Assembly: GCA_016926705.1 (NCBI GenBank)
Contig: JAFGOC010000146.1
Location: 1-46,551, forward strand
Direction: 5' to 3'
Source of the DNA: Dehalococcoidales bacterium
GTDB taxonomy: Bacteria > Chloroflexota > Dehalococcoidia > Dehalococcoidales > RBG-16-60-22
DNA: 46,551 nucleotides
Shown piece after piece: positions 1 to 10,655 of the stretch. The position numbers were made by a program, and so were the translations under genes. Every line of letters starts with the position of its first letter. Positions within the stretch are counted from its first letter, which is position 1. Under the pieces are notes generated by a model. That model made no database searches. It saw only the letters and a list, made by a program, of their open reading frames with translations, and was not told the origin of the DNA.

Positions 1-2
1 CG

Positions 3-320
3 GATAAAGTGCCTCCGCAGATAGAGGTTGACATCAGTGTATTGGCCGAGTTGGACCAGTCTATTTTTGTTAAAGATATCGTCCTCGACCCGGAAATAGA
101 TGTCCAGGACGACCCCGAGCAACTGGTGGTCAAGGTATCCGAAATCATTGTCAAGATAGAAGAAGAAGAGAAACCGGCTGTCGAGGAAGAGGAAGAGTCT
201 GAAGCTGAAGAGGGTGCTGAAGGGGAGGTCAAGGCCGAAGAAACCGAGGGAAAGCCCGAAGCGGAAGCTGGAGCCGAGAGGAAGATGCCGGAGAAGCAGG
301 CACCGGATAGAAAAGAATAG
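3..320 (+). CDS. rplY: 50S ribosomal protein L25/general stress protein CTC, C-terminal part (5' truncated by window)
   Basis: In-frame from window edge; DKVPPQIEVDISVLAELDQSIFVKDIVLDPEIDV..VVKVSEI matches the L25 CTC C-terminal domain, followed by a long acidic tail. Confidence 0.8.
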   Translation, partial: DKVPPQIEVDISVLAELDQSIFVKDIVLDPEIDVQDDPEQLVVKVSEIIVKIEEEEKPAVEEEEESEAEEGAEGEVKAEETEGKPEAEAGAERKMPEKQAPDRKE

Positions 321-356
321 ACCAGCCTTTTTCCTGATACGGGTTGGCAGTTTGAG

Positions 357-1196
357 ATGATTATCGATTTCCACGCGCATGTTTTACCGCCGCGGATAAA
401 AAAAGACCGCGGCCGGTATGTGGAAAAAGACGCAGCCTTCGGCCAGATTTACTCCGGCGAAAAGGTTAAAATAGCCACCGCGGAAGACCTTATCAGCAAT
501 ATGGACCGGGATGGGGTCGATATTTCCGTCATCGTCAATTATAGCTGGAGCACGCATGAGCTTTGCGTGGAGACCAATGACTATATTCTTGAATCGGTCG
601 CCCGTTACCCCAAGCGCTTAATTGGCCTTTGCGCCGTCAGCTCTTATGCGGATGACGCCTCACTGAAAGAAATAGAGAGATGCGCTAGCGGGGGTGCAAA
701 AGGGGTGGGCGAACTCCGGCCGGATACCCAGAAACTGGATTATACCAGAAAAAATGTCATCAAGCCTTTCACCGACCTTTTACGGAAACACAAGTTAATT
801 ACGTTAACCCACGCCTCGGAACCAGTGGGGCATTTTTACCCTGGAAAAGGGGAGGCGACTCCGGATGTGCTGTACAAGTTTATCGCGAATTTTACCGGCC
901 TGCCGGTGGTCTGCGCCCACTGGGGCGGTGGCCTGCCGTTTTATACCCTGATGCCGGAAGTGCGAGATGCCCTGAAAGATGTTTATTACGATACGGCCGT
1001 TTCGCCGTTTCTTTACCGGCCGGAGATATACCTTCAAGTTAGCCGGCTGGTAGGGGCGGAGAGGATACTTTACGGCAGTGATTTCCCCGTGGTAGCGCAG
1101 GGCAGGATTATCAAAGAAATAAACGAAGCGGGTCTCCCCGATGACGCGAAAGATAAAATCCTAGCTGGAAACGCGCGCCGGCTACTGGGTCTATAA
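357..1196 (+). CDS. Amidohydrolase family protein (TIM-barrel metal-dependent hydrolase)
   Basis: MIIDFHAHVLPP N-terminus, THASEP, CAHWGGG, LYGSDFPV motifs of amidohydrolase_2. Confidence 0.85.
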   Translation: MIIDFHAHVLPPRIKKDRGRYVEKDAAFGQIYSGEKVKIATAEDLISNMDRDGVDISVIVNYSWSTHELCVETNDYILESVARYPKRLIGLCAVSSYADDASLKEIERCASGGAKGVGELRPDTQKLDYTRKNVIKPFTDLLRKHKLITLTHASEPVGHFYPGKGEATPDVLYKFIANFTGLPVVCAHWGGGLPFYTLMPEVRDALKDVYYDTAVSPFLYRPEIYLQVSRLVGAERILYGSDFPVVAQGRIIKEINEAGLPDDAKDKILAGNARRLLGL

Positions 1197-1204
1197 GCGG
1201 GACT

Positions 1205-1780
1205 ATGGAAAAGATACGCTCTTTTATCGCTGTTGAATTACCTGTAGAACTCAAGCAGGCGCTGTCCCGACTACAGGCGAAAATGAAGTCTGCCAGCGCG
1301 CCGGTAAAGTGGGTAGAACCCGGTAATATCCACCTGACGCTCAAGTTCCTGGGCGATATTAATGTTGAAATCACCGGCAGGATAGCGGCGGCTCTGGAAG
1401 ATGCGACCAGGGGCGAGCACCCGTTCGATATCGGGGTAAGCGGGCTCGGGGCATTCCCCGGTTTAAAGAACGCCCGGGTAGTCTGGGTGGGCTTGACCAG
1501 GGAACTGGAAAAACTGGAACAGCTCCAGAAACGTATCGAGGCAGGCCTGACACCGCTAGGGTTTCCGCCGGAAGGCAGGCCTTTTACACCTCACCTTACC
1601 ATCGGCCGCGTGCGTGATTACGCCAGGCCGGACGACAGGCTGGCGCTGGGCGAGATGATAGGCGGTATAAGCCTTGAGAAAGAATATGAAATAGGTGTGA
1701 AGGCGGTTCACCTGATTAAAAGTCAACTTACTCGGGAAGGCCCCATCTACAGTAAAATCAGCACCATCACTTTTAAGTAG
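1205..1780 (+). CDS. thpR: RNA 2',3'-cyclic phosphodiesterase (2H phosphoesterase)
   Basis: Two HxTx motifs: HLTLKFLG and HLTIGR; RSFIAVELP N-terminus. Confidence 0.92.
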   Translation: MEKIRSFIAVELPVELKQALSRLQAKMKSASAPVKWVEPGNIHLTLKFLGDINVEITGRIAAALEDATRGEHPFDIGVSGLGAFPGLKNARVVWVGLTRELEKLEQLQKRIEAGLTPLGFPPEGRPFTPHLTIGRVRDYARPDDRLALGEMIGGISLEKEYEIGVKAVHLIKSQLTREGPIYSKISTITFK

Positions 1781-1952
1781 TCAATTGTTCCTCCTCATAG
1801 ACTAGAAAAACTCCTCCTTCGTGCATACGTCCCCTTATAGCTCTTAATGTTTACATTTTGTTTATGTGCTGATGATTGAAATTAACGCATTGTTTAGCAT
1901 ATGGTGCCTACAATACTGGCATAAGCTTGACTGAATGCTGGGAGGTGAGAGA

Positions 1953-2978
1953 ATGACCATTCCAAAAGAAAGTATATTACTCGTAGATGATGAAGAAGCG
2001 ATACGCGGCATTCTATCCAAGGGTCTGGGAGCGCGCGGCTTTGTTTGTGATGAAGCCGAAAACGGCGACCAAGCACTAAAGAAACTCAAACAACGGGCTT
2101 CCGACCTGGTTATCATGGACATCAATATGCCGGGAAGAGCGGGCAGCGAGGTACTGCCGGAGATAACCCAGCGCTACCCGGAAACGGCTGTGATTATGGC
2201 CAGCGGCGTGACCGATACCAAGGTCATCGCCAAGTGTATCAGGGATGGAGCTCAAGACTATATCAGTAAGCCATTCAGGTTTGAGCAGGTACTAGCTTGC
2301 GTTAACAGTACTCTCGACAAACGGCGTATAGCGCTTGAGATACAGCGTTATTTCCAGGATTTAGGTAAGAAAATAGGCAGGAATAAGAACGAGTCCAGGC
2401 AGCTGTTCTTCGGGGCTATCCAGACCCTGGTAAACACTCTGGAATCAAAAGACAATTATACCACCGGTCATTCAAATTCCGTCGTTGAAACATCCATGGC
2501 CCTGGGCGAGAAGATGAAATTAAGTACCGAAGAGATGGAAGACCTGTGCTGGGCGGCCATGCTTCATGACGTAGGAAAAATAGTCGTCGACCCTAATATT
2601 CTTAATAAGCCCAGCGAATTAACGACCACCGAATACCGGCATATCATGACACACGCTATCGTCGGGCCGAACCTCGTCAGACCCTTTGTCAACGATAAAA
2701 TAGTGAATATGATTTCACATCACCACGACCATTACGACGGCGGTGGTCTCGACCAGACAATCGTCGGCAAGGACATTCCTCTGGGTGCTAGGATTATCGC
2801 GCTGGCTGATGCTTATCATGCCATGATTTCCGACCGGCCTTACCGCAGGGCATTATCCAAGATGGAGGCGATGGAGGAAATCCAGTGGTGCAGCGGTTCT
2901 CAATTCGACCCGATTATTGCCAATGTTATGATCAGCTTTATCAAGGAGCAAATATTCCAGCCGAGGAAGACAAAATAG
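1953..2978 (+). CDS. Response regulator: CheY-like receiver fused to HD/HD-GYP-like domain
   Basis: ILLVDDEEAIRGIL receiver, VIMDINMPG phospho-Asp; GHSNSV, MLHDVGK, HHHDHYDGGGLD. Start chosen at ATG 1953 after GGGAGGTGAG. Confidence 0.88.
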   Translation: MTIPKESILLVDDEEAIRGILSKGLGARGFVCDEAENGDQALKKLKQRASDLVIMDINMPGRAGSEVLPEITQRYPETAVIMASGVTDTKVIAKCIRDGAQDYISKPFRFEQVLACVNSTLDKRRIALEIQRYFQDLGKKIGRNKNESRQLFFGAIQTLVNTLESKDNYTTGHSNSVVETSMALGEKMKLSTEEMEDLCWAAMLHDVGKIVVDPNILNKPSELTTTEYRHIMTHAIVGPNLVRPFVNDKIVNMISHHHDHYDGGGLDQTIVGKDIPLGARIIALADAYHAMISDRPYRRALSKMEAMEEIQWCSGSQFDPIIANVMISFIKEQIFQPRKTK

Positions 2979-3005
2979 CCTGATATCAGGTAAGGTTGAT
3001 AAGTT

Positions 3006-3041
3006 AAGAGGGGTGGGTATCTTCAACCCACTCCTCTTTTG
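3006..3041 (+). terminator. Rho-independent terminator after REC-HD gene
   Basis: AAGAGGGGTGGGT-loop-ACCCACTCCTCTT followed by TTGTTTT. Confidence 0.8.
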
Positions 3042-3051
3042 TTTTGAAGTG

Positions 3052-4203
3052 CTATTTTAAAAAGGACGTTGCGCCGGTATGAGCGGTATCGTAGCCGCCT
3101 GCTTTATCAACCACCGCTTTAAATTCATCGGTGGTAACGGTGCGGAGGAGAGGAGCCAGCAGCTCGCTGTGGTAATTGGCTATCGGTATAACAAGGTCGT
3201 ATCGCTCACGAAATAAAGGCAGGAAATCTATATTGCAACTGCGCGCCGCGGCCTCTATTCCTAAAGCTACATCCGCTTCACCGTGGGCAATGCTTAAGCC
3301 CACGGCAAGGTGGGTGTCCATTTCACTCTGGTAGCCTTTAATATCTTTCGGACTGATGCCCAGGCGGCGAAGCTGTATATCCAGGAGCACCCTCGTCCCG
3401 GCGCCTTTCTGGCGGTTAACGAAAGTGATATCAGGGCGTTTTAAATCAGCGATTCCCTTGATACGCTTGGGATTGCCGGGAGCGAACATCAGTCCCTGAA
3501 TACGGTAAGCCAGGTGTACGATGGCGACCTCACGTCCCGGTAGCACTCTTTTTACATAAGGATAATTATACTCGCCCGTCTCTTCATCAAGCAGGTGTAT
3601 ACCAGCAAGATGCGCCCGGTCTTCCTGGATGGCAATGAGTCCCCCGAGGCTGCCGGCATGGGTTATCTGTATCTTGAGTTTCTTATTTTCCCTCCGGGTC
3701 AGGTCTACCAGAATATTAAGCGCCATGTCATGACTGCCGACAATGTGGATGGTATCATTATCTTTAGCGGAATCGCTGGTAATTTCTGGCGCACTCGAGG
3801 TTGCCTGTCTTTCTTCGCGCCAGCGAGCCAGCTGGAGATAAAAATCGGCTTCAATATCCTCCGGACTGTAGCCCATGCTAAGCGCTTTGAGGATATCATT
3901 GCCGACCATTTCCGAGAGACGCCGGCGTCTTTCCAGGAGTATGTTGGGGTCATCCGTTCTGGCGGTAACGACGGTGCCGCCCCGCTTGCGGGCGACGACG
4001 ACCTTCTCCTGCTCCAGTAAGAGATATGCCCGCAAAATCGTGTTCTGGTTGATGTTTAGGAATTCGGCAAGCTGCCTGACAGGAGGTAGGTGGTCGCCGG
4101 GCTTCAGCTTTTCCACAGCGATAAGGTTTCTAACCTGGTCCGCTATCTGCAGGTGGAGCGGGTCTTTAGAGTGCTGGTCAATCTGAAGATCGGCAATATC
4201 CAT
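3052..4203 (-). CDS. GntR-type HTH transcriptional regulator with periplasmic-binding-protein-like sensor domain
   Basis: LHLQIADQVRNLIAVEKLKPGDHLPPVRQLAEFLNINQNTILRAYLLLEQE wHTH, then PBP-like domain (GSHDMALNIL..FVNRQKGAGTRVLLD). Confidence 0.85.
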   Translation of the reverse strand: MDIADLQIDQHSKDPLHLQIADQVRNLIAVEKLKPGDHLPPVRQLAEFLNINQNTILRAYLLLEQEKVVVARKRGGTVVTARTDDPNILLERRRRLSEMVGNDILKALSMGYSPEDIEADFYLQLARWREERQATSSAPEITSDSAKDNDTIHIVGSHDMALNILVDLTRRENKKLKIQITHAGSLGGLIAIQEDRAHLAGIHLLDEETGEYNYPYVKRVLPGREVAIVHLAYRIQGLMFAPGNPKRIKGIADLKRPDITFVNRQKGAGTRVLLDIQLRRLGISPKDIKGYQSEMDTHLAVGLSIAHGEADVALGIEAAARSCNIDFLPLFRERYDLVIPIANYHSELLAPLLRTVTTDEFKAVVDKAGGYDTAHTGATSFLK

Positions 4204-4677
4204 ATGTAATAAGCCAAATGCATATATTATACGTGCTGTTAATATAGCCTAATGCCATCCCATTGTCAACGCTTCTCGATTACTAAACGGCTGTTATCAA
4301 CATAATTTCTACCGCGGTTCTTTCATAAAACAGGTGTAGTCATTCACTCATATCTACAGCAAGTTTTCATCGAATGCTGACGGTATTGATTTCTATAAAA
4401 TGTTGCCGGTTCAAAAAGACATTTATTAAGGTACATGTTTGCCTGTAATTTCAGGTACAGGGAAACCCTTATACCAACTTGCGGAAAGTTTCAGGGCATG
4501 GTTGGTAGTTACTTGGTTTAATGCAACGTATTTATCAGCTAATATTTTAATAAATCCCATAATCAATATAAAAAAATAATCATGAATCACATGTGCAGTT
4601 CATGTTTATGAGTTGCTTCACTATTTTTTTATTTAAAAATAGGGGGATGCCCTCATGGATAAAAAGGAGGCCAACAA

Positions 4678-7191
4678 GTGTCCGAGAAACTAAAGCAGAT
4701 TTTTGATCTCAAACAACTACTAAAACTCAATCTACAGACGAAGATACTGGCGCTGGGAATAGTGATTATAGCAGCTTTTATCGGCGTAATACTGGGTTAT
4801 ATGCTGCCCGGCGTACAGGATTCCATAATGACTGAAAGAGAAAACAAGATCCAGGAAGAAACGCAAATCGCCTGGGGCATTATAGATAGCTGCTATCAAC
4901 AGCAGAGTTTGCGTGTATTATCTGAAAAGGATGCCAAGGCTGAAGCAATCAGGTTGCTACGTGGCCTAAGATATGGGCCGGAGAATACCGATTATTTCTG
5001 GATTAACGATTACCGACCCTATATGATTATGGACCCATATAAAATAGCCCTTCAGGGGTCTGACCTTAGCGCTGTAACGGACCCCAGCGGCAGGACAATA
5101 TTTGTGGAAATGGTGGATATCTGTGCGCAGCAGGGCGAAGGCCTTATCAGCTACACGTGGCAATATTTGGATGATAATCAAAGGCAAGAAGAAAAAATCA
5201 GCTATGTCAAAGCATTTGAGCCCTGGGAGTGGATAGTTGGTACCGGCGTATATACGGTGGATATCCAGCAGGTAATCGATGCCCAGAGGAATCAATACCT
5301 CTTGGTAGCGGGCATTATGGCGTTGATATGTTTTGCCCTGATATACTTCCTCACCAGACCGATTTCAAGGAATATCAAGAGACTGGCCAGCGTGGCTGAT
5401 AAGCTGGCAATCGGCGACACAAAGCAGAAGGTAAAAGTAAAATCAAGTGATGAAACGGGTGAGTTGGCGGAGTCACTGACAAATGTCATCAACTATCTCT
5501 GGGAGACGTCACAGGTTGCGGAGAAGATAGCAGAAGGGGATTTGACGGTTCAAGTTACTCCGAAATCAGAGAACGATACACTGGCAAAGAGTTTTAACAA
5601 AATGGTGACGAACCTTAAATTAATGATTGAAGACGTCCGCCAGAAAATCAGTTATCTTAATCAGATTCCCAACACGATTTTAGTAGTAGATACTGACTAT
5701 AATATTCTCTTTGTGAATCGGGTTGCTGCCCGTGCCGCAGGTAAAAAGGCGGAAGAGTGCGTCGGGAAGAAGTGTTACGATTTGTTCAGCACGGCTGACT
5801 GTAAAACAGAGGAATGCGGGTGCGCTAAAGCATTCCAAACCAATAAGGTTATAACAAAGGAAACTACGGTGAAACTATCCTCCGGCGAGATTCCTGTTCG
5901 TTACACCTGTGCGCCCATCAAGGATGCCGATGGCAAGGTAATCGGCGCTACCGAGTACGTGCTTGATATCAGCAAGGAAAAGGCGGCTGTGGCGAGAATG
6001 ACCGAAATATCGGAGAGTCTGTCGAAAGCGAGTGAAGAGCTTAAGGCAGCTTCAGAGCAGTCGGGCTCGGCGACGGAGCAGATAGCCAGTGTCAGCCAGC
6101 AGGTGGCAAGGGGGGCGGAGGAGCAGACCAGGGGTATCAATGAGGTCAACCGTGCTATCGACGAGCTTGAAAAATCGATAGGACAGGTCGATAAAGGCAG
6201 CAAGGACCAGGCTAAAGCCGTGGAGCAAACCGCCGGCATCGTGCAGCAGGTCTCAAGCGCTGCGGAGCAGACAGCAGCCAGCGCCCAGGAAGCTGCTAAC
6301 GTTGCCGGTCAAGCCGCTGAAGTCGCCAAGCAGGGCACCGAAACGGTGGAAAAGACGATTGCGGGCATCAGACAAATCAATACCAGCATGCAGGACGTTG
6401 CTAATAAGGTAGCGGAATTAGGCAAGCATTCGGAAGAAATCGGCGGTATGATTGCTGTAATCGATGATATTGCCGCCCAGACAAATCTGCTGGCTCTGAA
6501 TGCTGCCATCGAGGCGGCGCGAGCCGGAGACCAGGGCCGCGGTTTTGCGGTGGTGGCTGACGAGGTCAAGAAGCTGGCGGAGAGGACGGCCAAGGAGACC
6601 AAAGAAATTGCCACACTTGTCAGCAGCGTGCAGAAGGGCGTCAATGAATCGATAAAGGCTTCCATGGAAGGAGCCAAACAGGCTGAAGAGGGTTCGGTCC
6701 TGGCCAATGAAGCCGGGACGGCACTCGACCAGATTCTGGATTCTATCAACGGCATGACTTCCCAGATAGAACAGATATCTGCGGCAGCCGAGGAAATGAG
6801 CGCATCTTCCAGCGAAATGGTTAAGGTGGTTGAGGAAGTAAGTATGATTGCTGAAGAGAACCTCAATGCTACGAAGCAGATGAGTGAAAGTAAGACCAAG
6901 GTAAGCGAGTCGGCTAATACCGTAGCCGCCACGACCGAGGAAAACAGCGCGGCCACGGAGCAGATGTCAGCTTCAGCACAGGAGATGAGTGCTCAAGTAC
7001 AGCAGGTGGTTACGGCAGCCCAGTCGCTGTCAAAGATGGCCAGCGACCTGAAAGATGCCATCAACCTGTTTGAACTACGAAACAGGGATACCATTGGAAA
7101 AAGCAAGGACAAGGACGCTGCCGAAAGCGAAAGTGGTAGCGGAAACGGAAAAAAGAGCAAGCCCAATATCAAGAATACCGTTGAAATGTAA
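4678..7191 (+). CDS. Methyl-accepting chemotaxis protein (Cache sensor, HAMP, Cys-rich PAS, MCP signalling domain)
   Basis: GTG start after AAAGGAGG; N-terminal TM, Cache-like segment, second TM, HAMP, PAS with CX..CX..CxC, and signalling tip [43 protein letters not shown]. Confidence 0.96.
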   Translation: MSEKLKQIFDLKQLLKLNLQTKILALGIVIIAAFIGVILGYMLPGVQDSIMTERENKIQEETQIAWGIIDSCYQQQSLRVLSEKDAKAEAIRLLRGLRYGPENTDYFWINDYRPYMIMDPYKIALQGSDLSAVTDPSGRTIFVEMVDICAQQGEGLISYTWQYLDDNQRQEEKISYVKAFEPWEWIVGTGVYTVDIQQVIDAQRNQYLLVAGIMALICFALIYFLTRPISRNIKRLASVADKLAIGDTKQKVKVKSSDETGELAESLTNVINYLWETSQVAEKIAEGDLTVQVTPKSENDTLAKSFNKMVTNLKLMIEDVRQKISYLNQIPNTILVVDTDYNILFVNRVAARAAGKKAEECVGKKCYDLFSTADCKTEECGCAKAFQTNKVITKETTVKLSSGEIPVRYTCAPIKDADGKVIGATEYVLDISKEKAAVARMTEISESLSKASEELKAASEQSGSATEQIASVSQQVARGAEEQTRGINEVNRAIDELEKSIGQVDKGSKDQAKAVEQTAGIVQQVSSAAEQTAASAQEAANVAGQAAEVAKQGTETVEKTIAGIRQINTSMQDVANKVAELGKHSEEIGGMIAVIDDIAAQTNLLALNAAIEAARAGDQGRGFAVVADEVKKLAERTAKETKEIATLVSSVQKGVNESIKASMEGAKQAEEGSVLANEAGTALDQILDSINGMTSQIEQISAAAEEMSASSSEMVKVVEEVSMIAEENLNATKQMSESKTKVSESANTVAATTEENSAATEQMSASAQEMSAQVQQVVTAAQSLSKMASDLKDAINLFELRNRDTIGKSKDKDAAESESGSGNGKKSKPNIKNTVEM

Positions 7192-7200
7192 ACATGATAC

Positions 7201-7235
7201 AGCGAAGTTGGGGCGGACTACGCCCCAACTTCGCT
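7201..7235. terminator. 15-bp perfect inverted repeat between MCP gene and cheW (terminator-like or processing hairpin)
   Basis: AGCGAAGTTGGGGCG-GACTA-CGCCCCAACTTCGCT; no real T-tract. Confidence 0.6.
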
Positions 7236-7291
7236 TAACTGCCGGATAGTTACGGCACACGGAATCTTACCCCGGCACAGGAGGAACAGCG

Positions 7292-7798
7292 ATGGCAAAA
7301 GATACGTTAGCAAACGAAAAGCAAATGGTGTTGTTTGAGCTAGGAACGGAGACTTACGGTCTGGATATAGCATCCGTTCATGAAATAATACGTATGCAAC
7401 CGATAACCAAGGTCCCCAAGGCGCCTTTCTATGTGGAGGGGGTAATTAATTTAAGGGGCCGGGTCATTCCGGTAATCGATATCGGGAAGAGATTCGGCTT
7501 TGAGAAAACAGAAGAAGCTAAAAACAACCGTATCGTTGTCATTAATATAAAGGATACTACACTCGGAATCATCGTGGACGCTGTGACCGAGGTTATCCGT
7601 ATACCTGCAGAGTCTATCGACCCGGTTTCAGATATAGTCACTTCCGGGCAATCAGATTACCTGCAGGGAATTGCCAAACTGCCGGAAAAGATGATTATCA
7701 TTCTGGCACTGGATAAATTGCTGATGAAAGACGCTGAACTGGTCGACATGACCGCTCAAGATGAAGACGTAAAACAGGAACCGGCGAGTATAAAGTAA
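7292..7798 (+). CDS. cheW: Chemotaxis coupling protein CheW
   Basis: VLFELGTETYGLDIASVHEIIRMQPITKVPKAPFYVEGVINLRGRVIPVIDI. Confidence 0.96.
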   Translation: MAKDTLANEKQMVLFELGTETYGLDIASVHEIIRMQPITKVPKAPFYVEGVINLRGRVIPVIDIGKRFGFEKTEEAKNNRIVVINIKDTTLGIIVDAVTEVIRIPAESIDPVSDIVTSGQSDYLQGIAKLPEKMIIILALDKLLMKDAELVDMTAQDEDVKQEPASIK

Positions 7799-7982
7799 AG
7801 AAGAGGCTTCATCGTGCAAGTTGAAAAACCGGCCTCCTCCCGCGCCTTTAAAAAGAAAAAGCAGATAGTAACGTTCAGGTATTGTGAAACTTTACTACGG
7901 AAGTGGAATTAACCGCCGGGAGAGGTATGTATAAGTTGTAGTTGTATTAATCAAAGTAACCAGATAGTGAAAGGAGAACAGC

Positions 7983-10043
7983 GTGGATTTGGCCGCCGGC
8001 ATTACCCCGGAAGACCTGGACTTATTTATACAAGAAGCCGACGAGCAGCTGCAACTACTTGACGAAGACATCGTAAGGCTTGAGAAAGAATCCGGGAACC
8101 CGGACCTGATGCAGGAAATATTCCGGGCAGCCCACACACTCAAAGGGTCTTCGGCAATGGTGGGGCATCAGCGTTTGTCTGACCTGGCCCATGCCATGGA
8201 GAGTGTCCTCGATCAGGTGCGTAAAGGCATGCTGGCAGTTAGCCCGTCGATTATAGATGCTCTGTTGCATGGTCTCGATGTCATGAGGCTACTTCGTAAG
8301 GAGCTGGATTCTCCGGATTCCAAACCCGCGGATATTACCAACGCCGTTGCCGAGCTTTCTGCCCTTGTAACAACTAATGAACAACCTGTAAAGCAAGTCG
8401 CCGAGCACTCCGGCGTGCTAGTTCCGGATGCCGAAGCCCAGACAAGATTAGAGAAGGCCTGCCAGGAAGGCAAGCAGGCATATTTTATTAAAGTGTCATT
8501 TAATAAGGAGTCCCATTGGACCGCGGTACGGAGTTTTCAGGTAATCAACAGTCTCTCGGCGATTGGCGAAATAATAGTTTCTCTGCCGACCGCTCAGGAG
8601 ATAGAAGAGGGGAAGATCAATCATTTATTCCAGATTTTAGTTGCCAGCAAGAACAGTGCAGAAGATATCAGAGAGTTGCTGACCGGAATTTCTGAAATAG
8701 AAAATATTGAAATTAATGTTCATGAGAAGGAGATATCCGGGGAAGCCGCAAAGGCAACCGGGTCTGATTCTACTGTTACCGGTAAAGAAGATACAAAATT
8801 AAGTCACACGGTAAGGGTAGACGTAAGCCGTCTGGATACTCTGATGGAACAGGTAGGCGAACTGGTTATCAATCGTAATCAAATCAGTCAGCTCGGCAGG
8901 ATGCTGGCGGAGAAATATCATGAAGATGAAATAATCGTTGCTTTCGGCGACAGCCTGTCGCAAATAGCTAAGATAGTCAGCACCCTCCAGCAGGACGTGA
9001 TGTCAATACGCCTCCTGCCTGTGGAAATCGTGTTTAGTACTCTGCCGCGGATGGTCAGGGACATCGCGCGTAAAGAAAATAAAAAAGTTGAATTTATTAT
9101 CGAAGGTCAGGAGACCGAGGTCGACCGCAGCGTCATCGAGCAACTGCGGGACCCACTTATCCATATGCTGCGCAACTCGATAGACCACGGCATAGAGGCA
9201 CCGGATAAGCGTAGATCAGCCGGCAAGCCGGAGGCAGGCACGATACGTCTTTCGGCGATGCATGAACAGGACAATATCGTGATTACGGTGAAAGACGACG
9301 GCAAGGGGGTTGACCCCAAGTTGATAAGAAAATCGGCGATTGATAAAAAGATTGATATGCCGGAGAATATCTCAAAATTGACGGATCATGAAGCCGTAAA
9401 TCTAATTTTTAATTCCGGTCTCTCCACGGCAAGCGAGGTTACCGATGTTTCGGGCAGGGGAGTAGGGCTGGATGTAGTGAAAACAAATATCGAAAGCCTG
9501 GGAGGTTCGGTCAGTGTTGAATCGGTGCCCGGGCAGGGAACTACATTCACCCTTACGCTACCCCTGACGCTGGCAATTATACCCGCACTGCTGGTAAGCA
9601 CCGTAGGCACTATCTGCGCAATACCTCTATCGAGCATAGTTGAAGCCGGGAAACTGGATGTAAAGGAAATTCAGACCGTAAGAGGCAAGGAAGTGACGCT
9701 TTTCAGAGGCGATGTACTGCCCCTGCTGCGGCTCGATGAGGTATTCGGTTGGAGTGACAAGAATAACAGGTCAGGCGAGGCCCTTCATATGGTCGTGGTC
9801 AAGTTCTCAGGTTCCAGGGTAGGTCTGGTGGTCGAGGAATTACTGGAGCAACAGGAACTGGTGGTGAAATCGCTGGACCATTTCATCGGGGAGAGCAACG
9901 GCATAACCGGCGCAAGTATTCTGGGCGACGGCAGGGTTGTCCTGATTCTTGATGTTGCCTCGCTAATAAGAGGCGCTATTACAGAACGTAACAATAACAA
10001 GATTAAAATAAAGTCATCGGTATCCAGGTTAAGCATTAAATAA
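7983..10043 (+). CDS. cheA: Chemotaxis histidine kinase CheA
   Basis: Hpt motif AAHTLKGSSAMVGH, H-kinase dimer, RNSIDHGIE N box, DDGKGVD, GRGVGLDVV, CheW-like C-terminus. Confidence 0.97.
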   Translation: MDLAAGITPEDLDLFIQEADEQLQLLDEDIVRLEKESGNPDLMQEIFRAAHTLKGSSAMVGHQRLSDLAHAMESVLDQVRKGMLAVSPSIIDALLHGLDVMRLLRKELDSPDSKPADITNAVAELSALVTTNEQPVKQVAEHSGVLVPDAEAQTRLEKACQEGKQAYFIKVSFNKESHWTAVRSFQVINSLSAIGEIIVSLPTAQEIEEGKINHLFQILVASKNSAEDIRELLTGISEIENIEINVHEKEISGEAAKATGSDSTVTGKEDTKLSHTVRVDVSRLDTLMEQVGELVINRNQISQLGRMLAEKYHEDEIIVAFGDSLSQIAKIVSTLQQDVMSIRLLPVEIVFSTLPRMVRDIARKENKKVEFIIEGQETEVDRSVIEQLRDPLIHMLRNSIDHGIEAPDKRRSAGKPEAGTIRLSAMHEQDNIVITVKDDGKGVDPKLIRKSAIDKKIDMPENISKLTDHEAVNLIFNSGLSTASEVTDVSGRGVGLDVVKTNIESLGGSVSVESVPGQGTTFTLTLPLTLAIIPALLVSTVGTICAIPLSSIVEAGKLDVKEIQTVRGKEVTLFRGDVLPLLRLDEVFGWSDKNNRSGEALHMVVVKFSGSRVGLVVEELLEQQELVVKSLDHFIGESNGITGASILGDGRVVLILDVASLIRGAITERNNNKIKIKSSVSRLSIK

Positions 10044-10058
10044 CAAGGAGAATTAGAA

Positions 10059-10655
10059 ATGGAGCTGGAAAAGGGGAATCGGGTAATAGATTTTACCGAT
10101 ATCAATATGGCGGGTCTCTTCGGGGAGGGCGTGAACAACGCGATTGAAGGCCTTTCCCAGATGGCCGGACGGGAGGTTAAGGTCGTCAGCATGGATATCA
10201 AGAAAGTCCCGGTCAAAGATATTCCGGACCTGTTCGGCGGGGCCGAAGCTTTGATAATTGCCATATACGTGGAGATATTCGGCAAGACCAACGGGCATAT
10301 GGTGGTGGTATATAAGCCGGAAGTGGCTTTCGGGCTGGTGGATTTATTGCTGGACCAGGCGGCCGGTTCAACCACGGAACTGAATGATATGGAGAGTTCT
10401 ACCCTGGGCGAAGTTGGTAATATCATGGGCTCATTTTTCTTGAATTACCTTTCCGATACCACCGGCCAGCGACTCAAGCCGTCACCGCCTGCTGTGATGA
10501 TGGATATGGCCGGCGCTGTCCTGGACTCGACGCTGGCTAATATACTTGCATACAGCGATGAAACATATATTGTGGATACGGTATTCGGTACCAAAGACCG
10601 GCAGGTCTCGGGCACTTTCATGATTATACCCAACCCTAGTCTGGAGGCCAGTTAA
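10059..10655 (+). CDS. cheC: CheY-P phosphatase CheC
   Basis: STLGEVGN-x22-P active site, position in operon next to cheD. Confidence 0.85.
   Translation: MELEKGNRVIDFTDINMAGLFGEGVNNAIEGLSQMAGREVKVVSMDIKKVPVKDIPDLFGGAEALIIAIYVEIFGKTNGHMVVVYKPEVAFGLVDLLLDQAAGSTTELNDMESSTLGEVGNIMGSFFLNYLSDTTGQRLKPSPPAVMMDMAGAVLDSTLANILAYSDETYIVDTVFGTKDRQVSGTFMIIPNPSLEAS

Noticed and set aside
6309-6956. 215-aa minus-strand ORF, Ser/Ala/Leu-rich
   Set aside because: Shadow ORF opposite the MCP signalling domain
9785-10426. 213-aa minus-strand ORF
   Set aside because: Antisense to cheA/cheC; codon-bias artefact
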